A stretch of DNA of 64,000 bases from assembly GCF_900091655.1 (NCBI RefSeq), contig NZ_LT594621.1:2294001-2358000 (forward strand). The letters run 5' to 3'. The stretch comes from Culturomica massiliensis. Its GTDB lineage: Bacteria > Bacteroidota > Bacteroidia > Bacteroidales > Marinifilaceae. This document shows, in pieces, positions 27,469 through 36,455 of the stretch (positions are counted from its first letter, which is position 1; every line of letters starts with the position of its first letter). Under the pieces are notes generated by a model that searched no databases, was not told the origin of the DNA, and saw only the letters and a program-made list of their open reading frames with translations. The position numbers and the translations under genes were made by a program.

Positions 27469-27613
27469 AATAGCTTTATCCTCCTTGATTTAATCAATCA
27501 AAATAATTTATCATTTGACTCGCAATTACCCCATTATACGTGAAAAGAAAAAAAAAGTTTCAAAAAATAAATAAAAACACCTGCTTTTTCTCCCTTAAAA
27601 AAAATAGCATTTC

Positions 27614-27644
27614 TTTGTAGTAATCAAAAAAATCCATACTTTTG
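27614..27644 (+). promoter_or_regulatory. Consensus Bacteroidota promoter of rpmH
   Basis: TTTG at 27614-27617, 19-nt spacer, TACTTTTG at 27637-27644: both boxes match the Bacteroidota consensus. It lies 40 bases before rpmH. Confidence 0.8.
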
Positions 27645-27684
27645 CAGTCCGAAGTTTGAAAATAATATTCAAAAAATAAGTGCA

Positions 27685-27843
27685 ATGAAACGTACATTTC
27701 AACCATCTAACAGAAAGAGAAGAAACAAACATGGTTTCAGGGAAAGAATGTCTACTGCAAGCGGTAGAGCTGTATTAGCTAAAAGAAGAGCTAAAGGAAG
27801 AAAAAAGTTAACTGTATCTGACGAACACAGACACAAAGCTTAA
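27685..27843 (+). CDS. rpmH: 50S ribosomal protein L34
   Basis: 52 residues, starting MKRTFQPSNRKRRNKHGFR, the L34 signature, and ending in a basic tail. It is a structural protein of the large subunit. It is not next to rnpA and dnaA as in many bacteria but alone with a consensus promoter and its own terminator. Confidence 0.97.
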   Translation: MKRTFQPSNRKRRNKHGFRERMSTASGRAVLAKRRAKGRKKLTVSDEHRHKA

Positions 27844-27863
27844 TCTTTTCAAGATATAAAAAG

Positions 27864-27888
27864 AGCTGCTCTGAGGGCAGCTTTTTTT
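27864..27888 (+). terminator. Terminator after rpmH
   Basis: AGCTGC/GCAGCT stem (seven pairs counting a T-G) and a run of seven T, 20 bases past the rpmH stop. Confidence 0.88.
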
Positions 27889-28000
27889 ATGCAATACTCC
27901 GGACTGTTTATGGAAATAATAAGGACAAAACCTCCGGGAATCGTTCCTACTATTTTTATTCACACAGAAATGCTTTAAATTTGTAGCATAAACAGATAGA

Positions 28001-28735
28001 ATGGACAAGAACACAGAACAATGGAACGAAATAAATGAGTTATTATCGAAAAACGGTGCTCATTTAAATGTCCTGGAAGAGGAAATAGACATCGAAATTC
28101 AACGGGAATACTTCAACCTTGCTCATTCCATAACCAAAAAGCCCCGGAAATTCAAGCAACTCTGTAAAAAGTATACAGAAAACATCAACCAATTATTCGA
28201 CGAAAATATACCGGAGAAACAAAAAAAAGAAATGCTCACCGTCCTGGCGACACTGGACGACATCTCCATTTACCGGGCTATCGAAAATTTTTCGAAACAG
28301 GACACTCCGCTAAAATCCTGGGCAACGGTAGCTCTTCAACAGTCACGGATGCTTATCCAATCCAATCTTCTCGAAGATCCTGAAATTTTTATTTCTACGG
28401 GATTGGGTGGACGAGGCAACCTGTTGCGTTATTTTTGCGTGTTTTTAAACCGGCAAAAAGAGAATTCCCTGGAGGAATTCCAGCAAAAAATCGTCCGCAA
28501 CGAGACAGAAGCAGCCTTATCTCCTTTAAAAGGGGAACTGGAACAGATTCATTTTTCAACCGGTTACTCCACATTTACCGTTCTCATACCGCTGAATGCA
28601 GACCTGAAAATATTATTTTCGGGCATTGTCGAGGAATGCAACCTATACGGAAATTTTCTACACGAAAATATGATCATCACAAACGTGAAAAAATTGTCCG
28701 ATGAAGAAATACAGAGCCTTCTCAAAAAGAAATAA
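28001..28735 (+). CDS. Conserved hypothetical protein, cytoplasmic
   Basis: 244 residues, no signal peptide or membrane segment. Not recognised. It is rich in charged residues, mainly helical in the first 120 residues (EIDIEIQREYFNLAHSI, LATLDDISIYRAIENF), with a mixed alpha/beta second half around STGLGGRGNLLRYFCVFL and a C-terminal STFTVLIPLNADL strand. The base composition matches its neighbours, so it looks like a core gene. It lies alone after rpmH, ending in a repeat-filled gap. Confidence 0.7.
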   Translation: MDKNTEQWNEINELLSKNGAHLNVLEEEIDIEIQREYFNLAHSITKKPRKFKQLCKKYTENINQLFDENIPEKQKKEMLTVLATLDDISIYRAIENFSKQDTPLKSWATVALQQSRMLIQSNLLEDPEIFISTGLGGRGNLLRYFCVFLNRQKENSLEEFQQKIVRNETEAALSPLKGELEQIHFSTGYSTFTVLIPLNADLKILFSGIVEECNLYGNFLHENMIITNVKKLSDEEIQSLLKKK

Positions 28736-28744
28736 CCCAGGTTT

Positions 28745-28870
28745 AAAATTTTAGATTTCAGATTTTTGATTTTAGATTTACGATTATACCCATATCCTCC
28801 CCTGCAAAAAGAGGTGTCATAAATGATAAATCAAAAATAAATGCAGATTTCAGATCAAATAAATCCGATA
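28745..28870. repeat. Heptamer-period AAATCNN repeat region, copy A
   Basis: 28745-28785 read on the minus strand is a run of AAATCNN units (AAATCGT, AAATCTA, AAATCAA, AAATCTG, AAATCTA). After a core of about 35 nt, similar but decayed units run the other way from about 28820 (AAATGAT, AAATCAA). The block fills most of the gap between the hypothetical gene and the HhH/barrel gene, which are convergent. Confidence 0.65.
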
Positions 28871-28939
28871 ACGAATCGGTTTGTCAAACAATTTCAGATT
28901 TACAGACCTACAATTTCGATTCGTTCTTCAATCGTGAGT

Positions 28940-31006
28940 CTACAATTTTACACGCAATTGCACAATTACATCAAAAAGTTTATTGTCTTCTACCTTAGTT
29001 ACCGAAGAACCTAAATATTCCCGGTCCGGGTAATAAGTCATACCGGACTTCAAATAAAGCGTCACCGTAGAAAAAGGTTTCCAGTTTAAATTCACATAAG
29101 TACGTATCCCCCGGTCGAAATAAGCAGGAAAAGAATAACCGTACAAAACCGTATTCTCATAAGTATATATCCTGGAATAATAAGAATCCGTATCAAAATA
29201 AGCGACCCGGAAATACCCTTTGAATTTCGGAGAAGCTGCCGTATAAACCACATCCTGATAAATCATATATCCACTCTCCTTCCGCCCCCCTTTCTCATAT
29301 AAAGAAAGATCAAACCGGGAGCGGAGTTCCCATTGCCGGTTTATCCGGGAGGTAAACTGATAGCGGAACTCTTCTTTCCGGCGAAGAACCGATCCCAATA
29401 CCGCACCTTTTCTATCCTCCGGCTTTTTTTCCCGCTTATAACGAAAAAGATGTCCGAAAGCGGAACAGGTATAGCTTACAACAACCGATGTCTCCTGCCC
29501 GTATCCCGGCATAAAGGCATTGTAACGCGGACTGAAAAAATGAAACCAATCGTAATAAGCATTGATCTTCAGATTAGGGAAAAGAGTTAAATCCGCCCCC
29601 AGATATACACCTTCTTCATTCGAAGTATTCGAATATTCGCCAAATCCGCCCGCATAATGCGATACATACTTCTTATCATACCGGCGGTATAAGGCACATA
29701 AAGCCACTTTACTGCTACCGCTGAAACGCAATCCGTTCACCGTAGCCCAACCTCTCCGGGCTGCATAAGCCGTCTCTCCGAACAAATATATATTTCCCCA
29801 TCCCGTTTTATAATCGGCACTGACTAAAAAACGGCGATTGCCGGTATCATGATACCGGCGATATACTTTATCTCCGATTTCGATTTCCGGATTGAAATCA
29901 TAATACAGCGCATTCACCCCAAACCGCAACAAAGGAGTATTCCAACGTACCGAAGCCCCTGTCGTCAATTCCTTCAATACATTCTTTTTTTCACATTCGT
30001 TCTTATTCCGGTGATACCCGGAACGATACAATGCCGCAGTAAGTACATCATCATCGGTAAGACTATCCATTTCTAAAATGGTTCCGTCTGTCCTTTTATA
30101 AGAGAAAAACAATTCTGCCGTCACATCTTGCCATGGCTTTAAAGCGACGGCCATACCCCGCAGGTAATTATTCTCATCGGTAGAAGTATACGGAGCAATC
30201 CCCCGTGCCGACTTCTCATTTCCCAATGCCAATGCCGATTTTCCCGATGTAAAACCACTCCAGACCAAAAGCCCCTGTCCCCACTGTATCCGGTAATCCC
30301 CCAAAGCCAGCGTACGAATTCTTCCGCCGGCAGTAGCATATAAATGAAAAGAAAAGAAATCGAATCCGGTCTTTTGATAACGCGTAAAATAGGCTTCCCC
30401 CGGATCATTCTCCAACGTAATTCCCCCCTGTAAATGTTTTCCTATTTTCATCTTATATTTTACGAATGTTCCCAACGGTATGCCCCTGAAACGACTATCC
30501 AGTTTTTTCCGGTATTGTGCTTCTGTTTTAAAATTCCGGGGCGAATAAACTTTATACCCTTCCTGAAACGGCCAGGCAAGCTTACTTTGTGCGACAATTT
30601 CATGGGACATCGTTTTTTTGACAGCCCTTACCCTATCCCTTACGGATACATCTCCTATCCGGACAAAAGGCCGGATATTGGTCAAATCCTTTTTCCCGAT
30701 ACCGCCCACCAACAGCAATTCCTCCAAAGCGAGAAAGACCCCGTATTTTCTGCGAAATGCCAGTATATTGTCAATCTGATTGTCGGAAAGAAAAAACAAC
30801 ATTTTCAATGAATCGAAATCAGCCGTATTGATATCGAGCGGAGAAACCTGCAACTGAAGTAAACCAGAAACCATCTCTTCATAGCCTTCTTCCGAAGGCC
30901 GGATATCATTCGATTCCAGCAACTCTTCAATGTCAGCAAGTTCCTGTGGATACAATAAACCGATTGTACCCAGCAAAATAAATCCGATAAAAAACAACCG
31001 TTTCAT
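28940..31006 (-). CDS. Outer-membrane barrel protein with N-terminal helix-hairpin-helix domains
   Basis: 688 residues with a signal peptide (FIGFILLGTIGLLYPQ). Residues 50-120 hold ComEA-like helix-hairpin-helix units (DINTADFDSLKMLFFLSDNQ, LLLVGGIGKKDLTNIRPF). The rest, from about 150, is alternating polar/aromatic beta strands ending in an aromatic/Leu strand (VIVQLRVKL) typical of an outer-membrane barrel. HhH units usually bind DNA, so a role at the cell surface is puzzling; the architecture recurs in Bacteroidota but its function is not known to me. It starts 3 bases after the preceding barrel-like gene. Confidence 0.72.
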   Translation of the reverse strand: MKRLFFIGFILLGTIGLLYPQELADIEELLESNDIRPSEEGYEEMVSGLLQLQVSPLDINTADFDSLKMLFFLSDNQIDNILAFRRKYGVFLALEELLLVGGIGKKDLTNIRPFVRIGDVSVRDRVRAVKKTMSHEIVAQSKLAWPFQEGYKVYSPRNFKTEAQYRKKLDSRFRGIPLGTFVKYKMKIGKHLQGGITLENDPGEAYFTRYQKTGFDFFSFHLYATAGGRIRTLALGDYRIQWGQGLLVWSGFTSGKSALALGNEKSARGIAPYTSTDENNYLRGMAVALKPWQDVTAELFFSYKRTDGTILEMDSLTDDDVLTAALYRSGYHRNKNECEKKNVLKELTTGASVRWNTPLLRFGVNALYYDFNPEIEIGDKVYRRYHDTGNRRFLVSADYKTGWGNIYLFGETAYAARRGWATVNGLRFSGSSKVALCALYRRYDKKYVSHYAGGFGEYSNTSNEEGVYLGADLTLFPNLKINAYYDWFHFFSPRYNAFMPGYGQETSVVVSYTCSAFGHLFRYKREKKPEDRKGAVLGSVLRRKEEFRYQFTSRINRQWELRSRFDLSLYEKGGRKESGYMIYQDVVYTAASPKFKGYFRVAYFDTDSYYSRIYTYENTVLYGYSFPAYFDRGIRTYVNLNWKPFSTVTLYLKSGMTYYPDREYLGSSVTKVEDNKLFDVIVQLRVKL

Positions 31007-31009
31007 TGT

Positions 31010-31810
31010 TCAAAACTTACCGCATAAACTGATACCAAGCGTATTCCCCCGCTGAGGATGTGTATTGTAATCCAGAGTCAGCTCCATAAAATCCAACAAA
31101 CAACCGACTCCCGCATAAATCTTATTGTATCTGTTTTTCAGTCCACCACGAAAAGTCAGTAAATTATTATAGGTAAATGCAGTCCCCACCGAAAAATACC
31201 AGACCCCATCAATCCGGTCCGATTGCATAGCCAACAAAAACATACTGTCCGGTTGCCAGGAAACCGCAATAGCATAGGCTTCCGCTACATACAATTGTTC
31301 CGGAGCCGTCAACCGGGCGATATCCCCGGGATTATAAACATGTAAGCCACATAAGATATTTTCAGGTAAAGCAATCAGAATACCTGTCTCGAAAAAAAAA
31401 GCCTGGCGGACCTGCGGCTGCTTAGCTACAAATGAATATAAATAATCGATTTTTACCCCTATATTCAGGAAACGTCCCAAACGACGTCCGTATGCCAGTC
31501 CGATGAGTTGTTCATTGTATTTTTCATAACCGAAATGTGAATAAGTAATAGCCGGCACTCCCCATCGGGTAGGTAAGAGGGCAAACAGCGACTTTATACT
31601 GAGTTCATGTAATCCCAATACCTGCCGATAGGAAACGCCGACTGCAATCCGGTCTGTCCGGGAGATTCCGGCTTGATTTGAAAAAACACACCACGGGGAA
31701 AAAGAAGCACAGTCGACGTCAGCCATTCCGGAAAAGGGCGTAGCAGCGTCCTGCACCTGTGCCTGGATATTTGCTGCCGTTAAGAATATTAACACAAACA
31801 AACATCTCAT
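31010..31810 (-). CDS. Putative outer-membrane beta-barrel protein (PorV/PorQ-like)
   Basis: 266 residues with a signal peptide (LFVLIFLTAANIQAQ). The body begins with an AxxPFSGMADVDCASFSPWCVFSNQAG stretch, similar in style to the PorV/PorQ and UPF0164-type barrels, and then alternating strands such as GISLCGKF at the end. PorV-like proteins work with type IX secretion, but this gene has no secretion genes nearby. It is tightly linked to the HhH/barrel gene (3-base gap), so the two probably form one envelope unit. Confidence 0.65.
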   Translation of the reverse strand: MRCLFVLIFLTAANIQAQVQDAATPFSGMADVDCASFSPWCVFSNQAGISRTDRIAVGVSYRQVLGLHELSIKSLFALLPTRWGVPAITYSHFGYEKYNEQLIGLAYGRRLGRFLNIGVKIDYLYSFVAKQPQVRQAFFFETGILIALPENILCGLHVYNPGDIARLTAPEQLYVAEAYAIAVSWQPDSMFLLAMQSDRIDGVWYFSVGTAFTYNNLLTFRGGLKNRYNKIYAGVGCLLDFMELTLDYNTHPQRGNTLGISLCGKF

Positions 31811-31881
31811 ATCCTCAAATTTACAAAATTTAAGGACATGAGCGGTAACGTTTATTTAATTATTTTTGGAAATAAATAAAA

Positions 31882-32388
31882 TCAGTTGGTCTTATAAGTA
31901 TATTTTACTTCTGCCAATTCTTTATTCGCATCCACAATTTTCTTTTTCAATGATTCCTTGTAAGCCACAACTTTCTTCTTCAGCTCAATATCTCCTACGG
32001 CTAAGATCTGTGTCGCCAGTATTCCGGCATTCATTGCCCCATTGATAGCCACCGTTGCCACAGGTATCCCCGGAGGCATCTGTACAATAGCCAGCAAGGC
32101 ATCCATACCTTCCATTGAAGCTTTAATCGGCACACCAATAACCGGTACCGGAGTCATCGCAGCAATAACCCCGGGCAGATGTGCTGCCATTCCGGCTCCG
32201 GCGATAATGACCTCGATACCTCTGCCTGCCGCATTCGTAGCAAAAGATTCCACTTCTGCCGGAGTCCGATGTGCAGATAAGGCATTTATTTCAAACGGAA
32301 TACAAAAATCATCCAATACCTTCGCTGCCTTCTCCATGACAGGCAAATCCGAAGTACTTCCCATAATAATACTTACTTTCGGTGTCAT
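31882..32388 (-). CDS. purE: N5-carboxyaminoimidazole ribonucleotide mutase
   Basis: 168 residues from the ATG at 32388; an upstream ATG adds 13 residues without family match. Class I PurE: substrate loop IIMGSTSDLPVM, then SAHRTPAEV with the catalytic His, and a GAGMAAHLPGVIAAMTPVPVIGVP core. It converts N5-CAIR to CAIR in purine synthesis. It diverges from hpt, a purine salvage gene. Confidence 0.93.
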   Translation of the reverse strand: MTPKVSIIMGSTSDLPVMEKAAKVLDDFCIPFEINALSAHRTPAEVESFATNAAGRGIEVIIAGAGMAAHLPGVIAAMTPVPVIGVPIKASMEGMDALLAIVQMPPGIPVATVAINGAMNAGILATQILAVGDIELKKKVVAYKESLKKKIVDANKELAEVKYTYKTN

Positions 32389-32414
32389 TTTATCATATAT
32401 TAAATTCAAAATTG

Positions 32415-32422
32415 TACTTTTG
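32415..32422 (+). promoter_or_regulatory. -7 box upstream of hpt
   Basis: TACTTTTG fits TAnnTTTG, 75 bases before hpt. The -33 element is only a partial match (TTTA). Confidence 0.45.
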
Positions 32423-32497
32423 TGCAAAGTAAATAAAAATGTAACGTAAACAAAAAAGAGATCGTTAGATTCTCCGGGTCATAAACAGTAATATACA

Positions 32498-33055
32498 ATG
32501 AAAAAAATAAAATTACACGACAAAGAATTCAGATTGCTTCTTGAAGCTTCTGTTATAGATTCGGCCATACAAGAACTTGCACAAAAATTAAATCGGGATC
32601 TGGAAGGAGAAAAACCGTTATTTCTAAGTGTACTCAACGGCTCATTTATGTTTACTTCTGACCTGATCAAACAGATTACTGTTCCCGGAACTGAAATCTG
32701 TTTTATCAAAATAGCTTCTTATGCCGGCACTTGCTCTACAGGAAAAGTCCGGGAATTAATCGGCTTCAATAAAAACATCGAAGGCAGAACAATCGTTATC
32801 CTGGAAGACATGATCGATTCGGGAAATTCGATGGCTTATTTGCTGGATCTGCTGGCTGCCCGCCATCCGAAAAAAATTGTCGTAGCGACCATGTTCTATA
32901 AACCCAAAGCCCTGGTTTGCAAAATCCCGGTGGATTATTACGCATTATCTCTGGAAAATGACTTTGTCGTAGGACGGGGCCTCGACTATGACGATTTGGG
33001 ACGCAATTTACCGGATTTATACATTCTGGACGACCAACCGGCAAATCACGCTTAA
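32498..33055 (+). CDS. hpt: Hypoxanthine phosphoribosyltransferase
   Basis: 185 residues. It makes IMP (and GMP) from free bases and PRPP. The PRPP loop reads VILEDMIDSGNSM, and a NGSFMFTSDLI segment with the flexible loop region precedes it; ENDFVVGRGLDYDDLGRNLPDLY near the end is the base-binding signature. Divergent from purE, so de novo and salvage purine genes share a promoter region. obgE follows 47 bases later on the same strand. Confidence 0.92.
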   Translation: MKKIKLHDKEFRLLLEASVIDSAIQELAQKLNRDLEGEKPLFLSVLNGSFMFTSDLIKQITVPGTEICFIKIASYAGTCSTGKVRELIGFNKNIEGRTIVILEDMIDSGNSMAYLLDLLAARHPKKIVVATMFYKPKALVCKIPVDYYALSLENDFVVGRGLDYDDLGRNLPDLYILDDQPANHA

Positions 33056-33102
33056 TCTCATTTCCGTGACCGATTTCATTTTAAATTAATCACAATACCT
33101 AT

Positions 33103-34092
33103 ATGGCTTCAACGAATTTCATCGACTATGTAAAAATATTCTGCCGCGGCGGAGCGGGAGGAAAAGGTTCTGCACATTTACACCGGGATAAACTCACCGC
33201 AAAAGGCGGTCCCGACGGTGGAGACGGAGGACGCGGAGGCCATGTAATACTTCGGGGCAACCGGAACTACTGGACCCTTATCCACCTGAAATACCAACGT
33301 CACGTATTTGCCGGCGACGGAGAAAGCGGTAGTGAATCCCGCTGTACAGGAGCCGACGGAGAGGACAAGATTATCGATGTACCTCTGGGTACCGTTGCCA
33401 AAGATGCCGACACCGGAGAAGTCATATGTGAAGTCACTCAGGACCAGGAACAGGTCATCCTCGTAAAAGGAGGACGCGGCGGACTCGGTAACTGGAACTT
33501 CAAATCCGCCACCAACCAGACTCCCCGTTACGCACAACCCGGAGATCCCCGGGTAGAACGTACCGTCATCCTGGAATTAAAAGTACTGGCCGATGTCGGT
33601 TTGGTAGGACTCCCCAATGCCGGAAAATCGACCTTGTTATCTGTTGTTTCTGCCGCAAAACCGGAAATAGCCAATTACCCCTTTACCACTCTGGTTCCCA
33701 ATCTGGGTATCGTATCCTACAGGGATGGTAAATCTTTTGTCATGGCCGATATTCCCGGTATCATTGAAGGGGCTCATCTCGGCAAAGGATTAGGAATCAG
33801 ATTCCTTCGTCACATCGAGCGTAATTCCGTGCTTTTGTTCATGGTCGCCGTCGACTCAAATGACATTCATGCCGAATACAAAATCCTGCTGAACGAATTA
33901 CGGGAATACAACCCGGAATTACTGGATAAAAAAAGAATCCTCGCAATCACCAAATGTGATTACGCAGACCAGGAACTGATCGAAGAGATTGAAAAAGACC
34001 TTCCGAAAATTCCTTATGTTTTCATATCCTCCGTTGCCGGAACCGGTATCACCGAGCTAAAAGATACATTGTGGAAAGCCCTCAATAGCTGA
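33103..34092 (+). CDS. obgE: GTPase Obg
   Basis: 329 residues. N-terminal glycine-rich Obg fold (GGAGGKGSAHLHRDK, GGPDGGDGGRGGHV), then a G domain with Walker A GLPNAGKSTLL, G3 DIPGIIEGAHLGKGLG and a TKCD base motif. No C-terminal OCT domain, as in other short Obg proteins. It binds the 50S subunit late in assembly and links growth to ppGpp. It shares a transcript with hpt most likely and ends at a bidirectional terminator. Confidence 0.94.
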   Translation: MASTNFIDYVKIFCRGGAGGKGSAHLHRDKLTAKGGPDGGDGGRGGHVILRGNRNYWTLIHLKYQRHVFAGDGESGSESRCTGADGEDKIIDVPLGTVAKDADTGEVICEVTQDQEQVILVKGGRGGLGNWNFKSATNQTPRYAQPGDPRVERTVILELKVLADVGLVGLPNAGKSTLLSVVSAAKPEIANYPFTTLVPNLGIVSYRDGKSFVMADIPGIIEGAHLGKGLGIRFLRHIERNSVLLFMVAVDSNDIHAEYKILLNELREYNPELLDKKRILAITKCDYADQELIEEIEKDLPKIPYVFISSVAGTGITELKDTLWKALNS

Positions 34093-34093
34093 T

Positions 34094-34128
34094 AAAAAAT
34101 CCCCGCACCATACCATGCGGGGATTTTT
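34094..34128. terminator. Bidirectional terminator between obgE and hisIE
   Basis: AAAATCCCCGCA/TGCGGGGATTTT arms around an 8-nt loop with A and T tracts on both sides; it can end both the rightward obgE and the leftward his operon. Confidence 0.88.
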
Positions 34129-34140
34129 CATCCGACACAT

Positions 34141-34752
34141 CTACTTTTCTGTTTTATGCCTGCCTTTCAATACATCTATGACTTGCTCCAGACCGTATCC
34201 TTTCGCAATTAATAAAACCAAATAATGATACATCAAATCGGCGGCCTCATTCAAAAACAGATCTTCCCGGTCATCCTTCGCTTCTATCACTAACTCCACA
34301 GCCTCCTCTCCTACTTTTTGAGCGACCTTATTTATTCCTTTGGAAATTAAACGTGCCGTATAGGATTCTTCCGGAGATTCTTCTTTTCGTATCTTCAGAT
34401 ATTCCTGCAAATAAAAAAGGAAACCGGAGTGCCTGTTGGTTTCCCCCCAACAGGTATCCTTTCCGGTATGACATACCGGTCCTGCCGGAGCTACTTTTAC
34501 CAACAACGCATCTTTGTCACAATCGGACCTTATCTCTTTTAAATACAGATAATGCCCGCTTTTTTCTCCCTTTACCCACAATCGCTGCCGGGAACGGCTG
34601 AAAAAACAAACTTTACCGGATTCTATCGTTTTTAGCAGCGAATCCCGGTTCATATAAGCCTGCATCAATACAACCTGTGTATTTATATCCTGTATGATAG
34701 CAGGAATCAATCCTTTTTCATCAAATTTCAAACTGTCTATATCCATTTTCAT
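34141..34752 (-). CDS. hisI: Bifunctional phosphoribosyl-AMP cyclohydrolase / phosphoribosyl-ATP pyrophosphatase
   Basis: 203 residues, also called hisIE. The N-terminal HisI domain carries the zinc and substrate Cys residues in RSDCDKDALLVKV and PVCHTGKDTCW; the HisE domain from about residue 115 has KVGEEAVELVIEAK and a DLMYHYLVLL helix. It performs histidine steps 2 and 3. It is the last gene of the his operon, separated from hisF by a hairpin-bearing 108-base gap. A start two codons later is possible. Confidence 0.95.
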   Translation of the reverse strand: MKMDIDSLKFDEKGLIPAIIQDINTQVVLMQAYMNRDSLLKTIESGKVCFFSRSRQRLWVKGEKSGHYLYLKEIRSDCDKDALLVKVAPAGPVCHTGKDTCWGETNRHSGFLFYLQEYLKIRKEESPEESYTARLISKGINKVAQKVGEEAVELVIEAKDDREDLFLNEAADLMYHYLVLLIAKGYGLEQVIDVLKGRHKTEK

Positions 34753-34778
34753 TTATTTAAAATACGCACTGACTCGTG

Positions 34779-34813
34779 AAATGACACACGGGGACGGACT
34801 CATTGTGTCATTT
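34779..34813 (-). repeat. Repeated hairpin with conserved loop, copy 1 (inside the his operon)
   Basis: Read on the minus strand: arms AAATGACACA/TGTGTCATTT around loop ATGAGTCCGTCCCCG. Outer pairs CTCGTG/CACGAG extend the stem to 34773-34822. A second copy lies at 43850-43884 with a compensated change in the arms. It is in the hisF-hisIE gap, in the direction of operon transcription. Confidence 0.8.
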
Positions 34814-34860
34814 TTCCACGAGCTTATCTTTTAATTTAAAATCCAAAAACTACCATTAAA

Positions 34861-35616
34861 TCACATCCTCACCGGTATTCCTTTCCCCTCCAGATACTCC
34901 TTAACTTCACCAACAGTCAATTCTCCATAATGGAATACACCTGCAGCTAAAGCGGCATCCGCTTTTCCGGTATCGAAAACCTCGTAAAAATCGGCCAGTT
35001 TTCCCGCTCCCCCCGAAGCAATAACCGGAATGCCGAGTTTTCCGGTAAGCCGGGCCAAAGTTTTACAGGCAAATCCGCGCCGGGTTCCGTCCTGACTCAT
35101 TGCAGTAAACAAGATCTCACCTGCCCCCCGTTCTTCCGCTTCCTGCGCCCAACTGAAAAGTTCTTTTCCGGTTTTTTCCCGTCCTCCTTTGCCATACACC
35201 TGCCAAACCCCATCCTCTTCCCGGGCATCTATTGCCACAACGACACATTGCTTCCCAAAATTGTAAGACAACTGTCCGATTAATTCCGGACATCGCAAAG
35301 CAGCCGAATTCACCGATATTTTGTCCGCTCCCTTTTTCAATAAAAATTCGACATCTTTTTCTGTTGTAATACCTCCGCCCACCGTAAAAGGGATATTGAC
35401 GGCGGCAGCAACACACCCGACCCAGACAGACTGTGTTTTCCGGACCTCACTACTTGCCGTGATATCCAAAAACACCAATTCGTCTGCACCCGCTTCCGAA
35501 TAACGGGATGCCAGATCGCTAATGTCTCCGGCATCTTTCAAATCCAAAAAATTTATCCCTTTCACTGTTCTTCCGTTCAAAACATCCAGACACGGAATGA
35601 TACGTTTCGCCAACAT
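34861..35616 (-). CDS. hisF: Imidazole glycerol phosphate synthase cyclase subunit
   Basis: 251 residues, TIM barrel. Catalytic Asp11 (IIPCLDVLNGR) and Asp130 (VVVAIDARE) are both present; the duplicated half-barrel phosphate loops are visible (TVGGGI and ASGGAG). With HisH it makes IGP and AICAR. Seventh gene of the operon. Confidence 0.96.
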   Translation of the reverse strand: MLAKRIIPCLDVLNGRTVKGINFLDLKDAGDISDLASRYSEAGADELVFLDITASSEVRKTQSVWVGCVAAAVNIPFTVGGGITTEKDVEFLLKKGADKISVNSAALRCPELIGQLSYNFGKQCVVVAIDAREEDGVWQVYGKGGREKTGKELFSWAQEAEERGAGEILFTAMSQDGTRRGFACKTLARLTGKLGIPVIASGGAGKLADFYEVFDTGKADAALAAGVFHYGELTVGEVKEYLEGKGIPVRM

Positions 35617-35718
35617 ATGCTGATCTTTTAGTAATCCTCAAATAATCATTCTCAAAAATTTCACACCGACTTACAATCTGTAAAACCCGGTTGTCCGCCA
35701 ACCGCCGGACATCAGACT

Positions 35719-36429
35719 TCAATTACCGAACAATTCTTCCAATTTGATCCGGTTTTCATAGATTGCCTTTCCTACAATTGCCCCATACATCCCCAGCTCC
35801 TCCAACCCGGCCAAATCAGCCATCCGCGATACTCCACCGGAAGCGATCAGCTTCAATACCGGATATTTCTTTCTCAACTCGCGGTACAAGCCAAGCGAGG
35901 CACCTTCCAGCGTTCCGTCTTTGGTGATATCTGTGCACATCAGATACTTCAGTTGCCCTTCATAAAAATCGACCAACTGATATACTGTCGTATCCGTCAC
36001 TTTTTTCCAACCGTTAATGCACACCTTTTGATTCCAGACATCCGCCCCTATTATCAGGCGCTCTCCGCCATAACGGGCCAGCCATTGACACACCTGCTCC
36101 CGTGCGGATTGTGCCAGACTGCCGATACAGACAAAAGCTGCCCCGGCATCGAAAACCTTTCTGATATCCGTATCAGACTTAACACCCCCTCCGAAATCGA
36201 CAATCAATCCGGTTTGTCTACAAATTTTAGCCAAAACAGCCTCATGTATAACCCCCGACGATTTCGCCCCGTCCAGATCGACCAGATGCAAACGCCTACA
36301 GCCGGCAGCTTCAAAACGCAAAGCAACTTCCAACGGATCTTCGGCATATATCTTACACTGACTGTAATTGCCCTTTGTCAGGCGAACACATTTTCCATTT
36401 ATAATATCTATCGCAGGTATAATATCCAT
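35719..36429 (-). CDS. hisA: Phosphoribosylformimino-5-aminoimidazole carboxamide ribotide isomerase
   Basis: 236 residues, TIM barrel. Catalytic Asp8 in IIPAIDIINGKCVRL and a second Asp in the TDITKDGTLEG loop; phosphate loops IVDFGGGVKS and IASGGVSRMADL. It performs the Amadori isomerisation before HisHF. The 102-base gap to hisF holds nothing notable. Confidence 0.96.
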   Translation of the reverse strand: MDIIPAIDIINGKCVRLTKGNYSQCKIYAEDPLEVALRFEAAGCRRLHLVDLDGAKSSGVIHEAVLAKICRQTGLIVDFGGGVKSDTDIRKVFDAGAAFVCIGSLAQSAREQVCQWLARYGGERLIIGADVWNQKVCINGWKKVTDTTVYQLVDFYEGQLKYLMCTDITKDGTLEGASLGLYRELRKKYPVLKLIASGGVSRMADLAGLEELGMYGAIVGKAIYENRIKLEELFGN

Positions 36430-36455
36430 TTTCTATCTTTTATAAATTCAAACAT

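Noticed and set aside
28745..28870. CRISPR array
   Set aside because: Units are 7 nt long, variable, and without spacers; no cas genes in the window.
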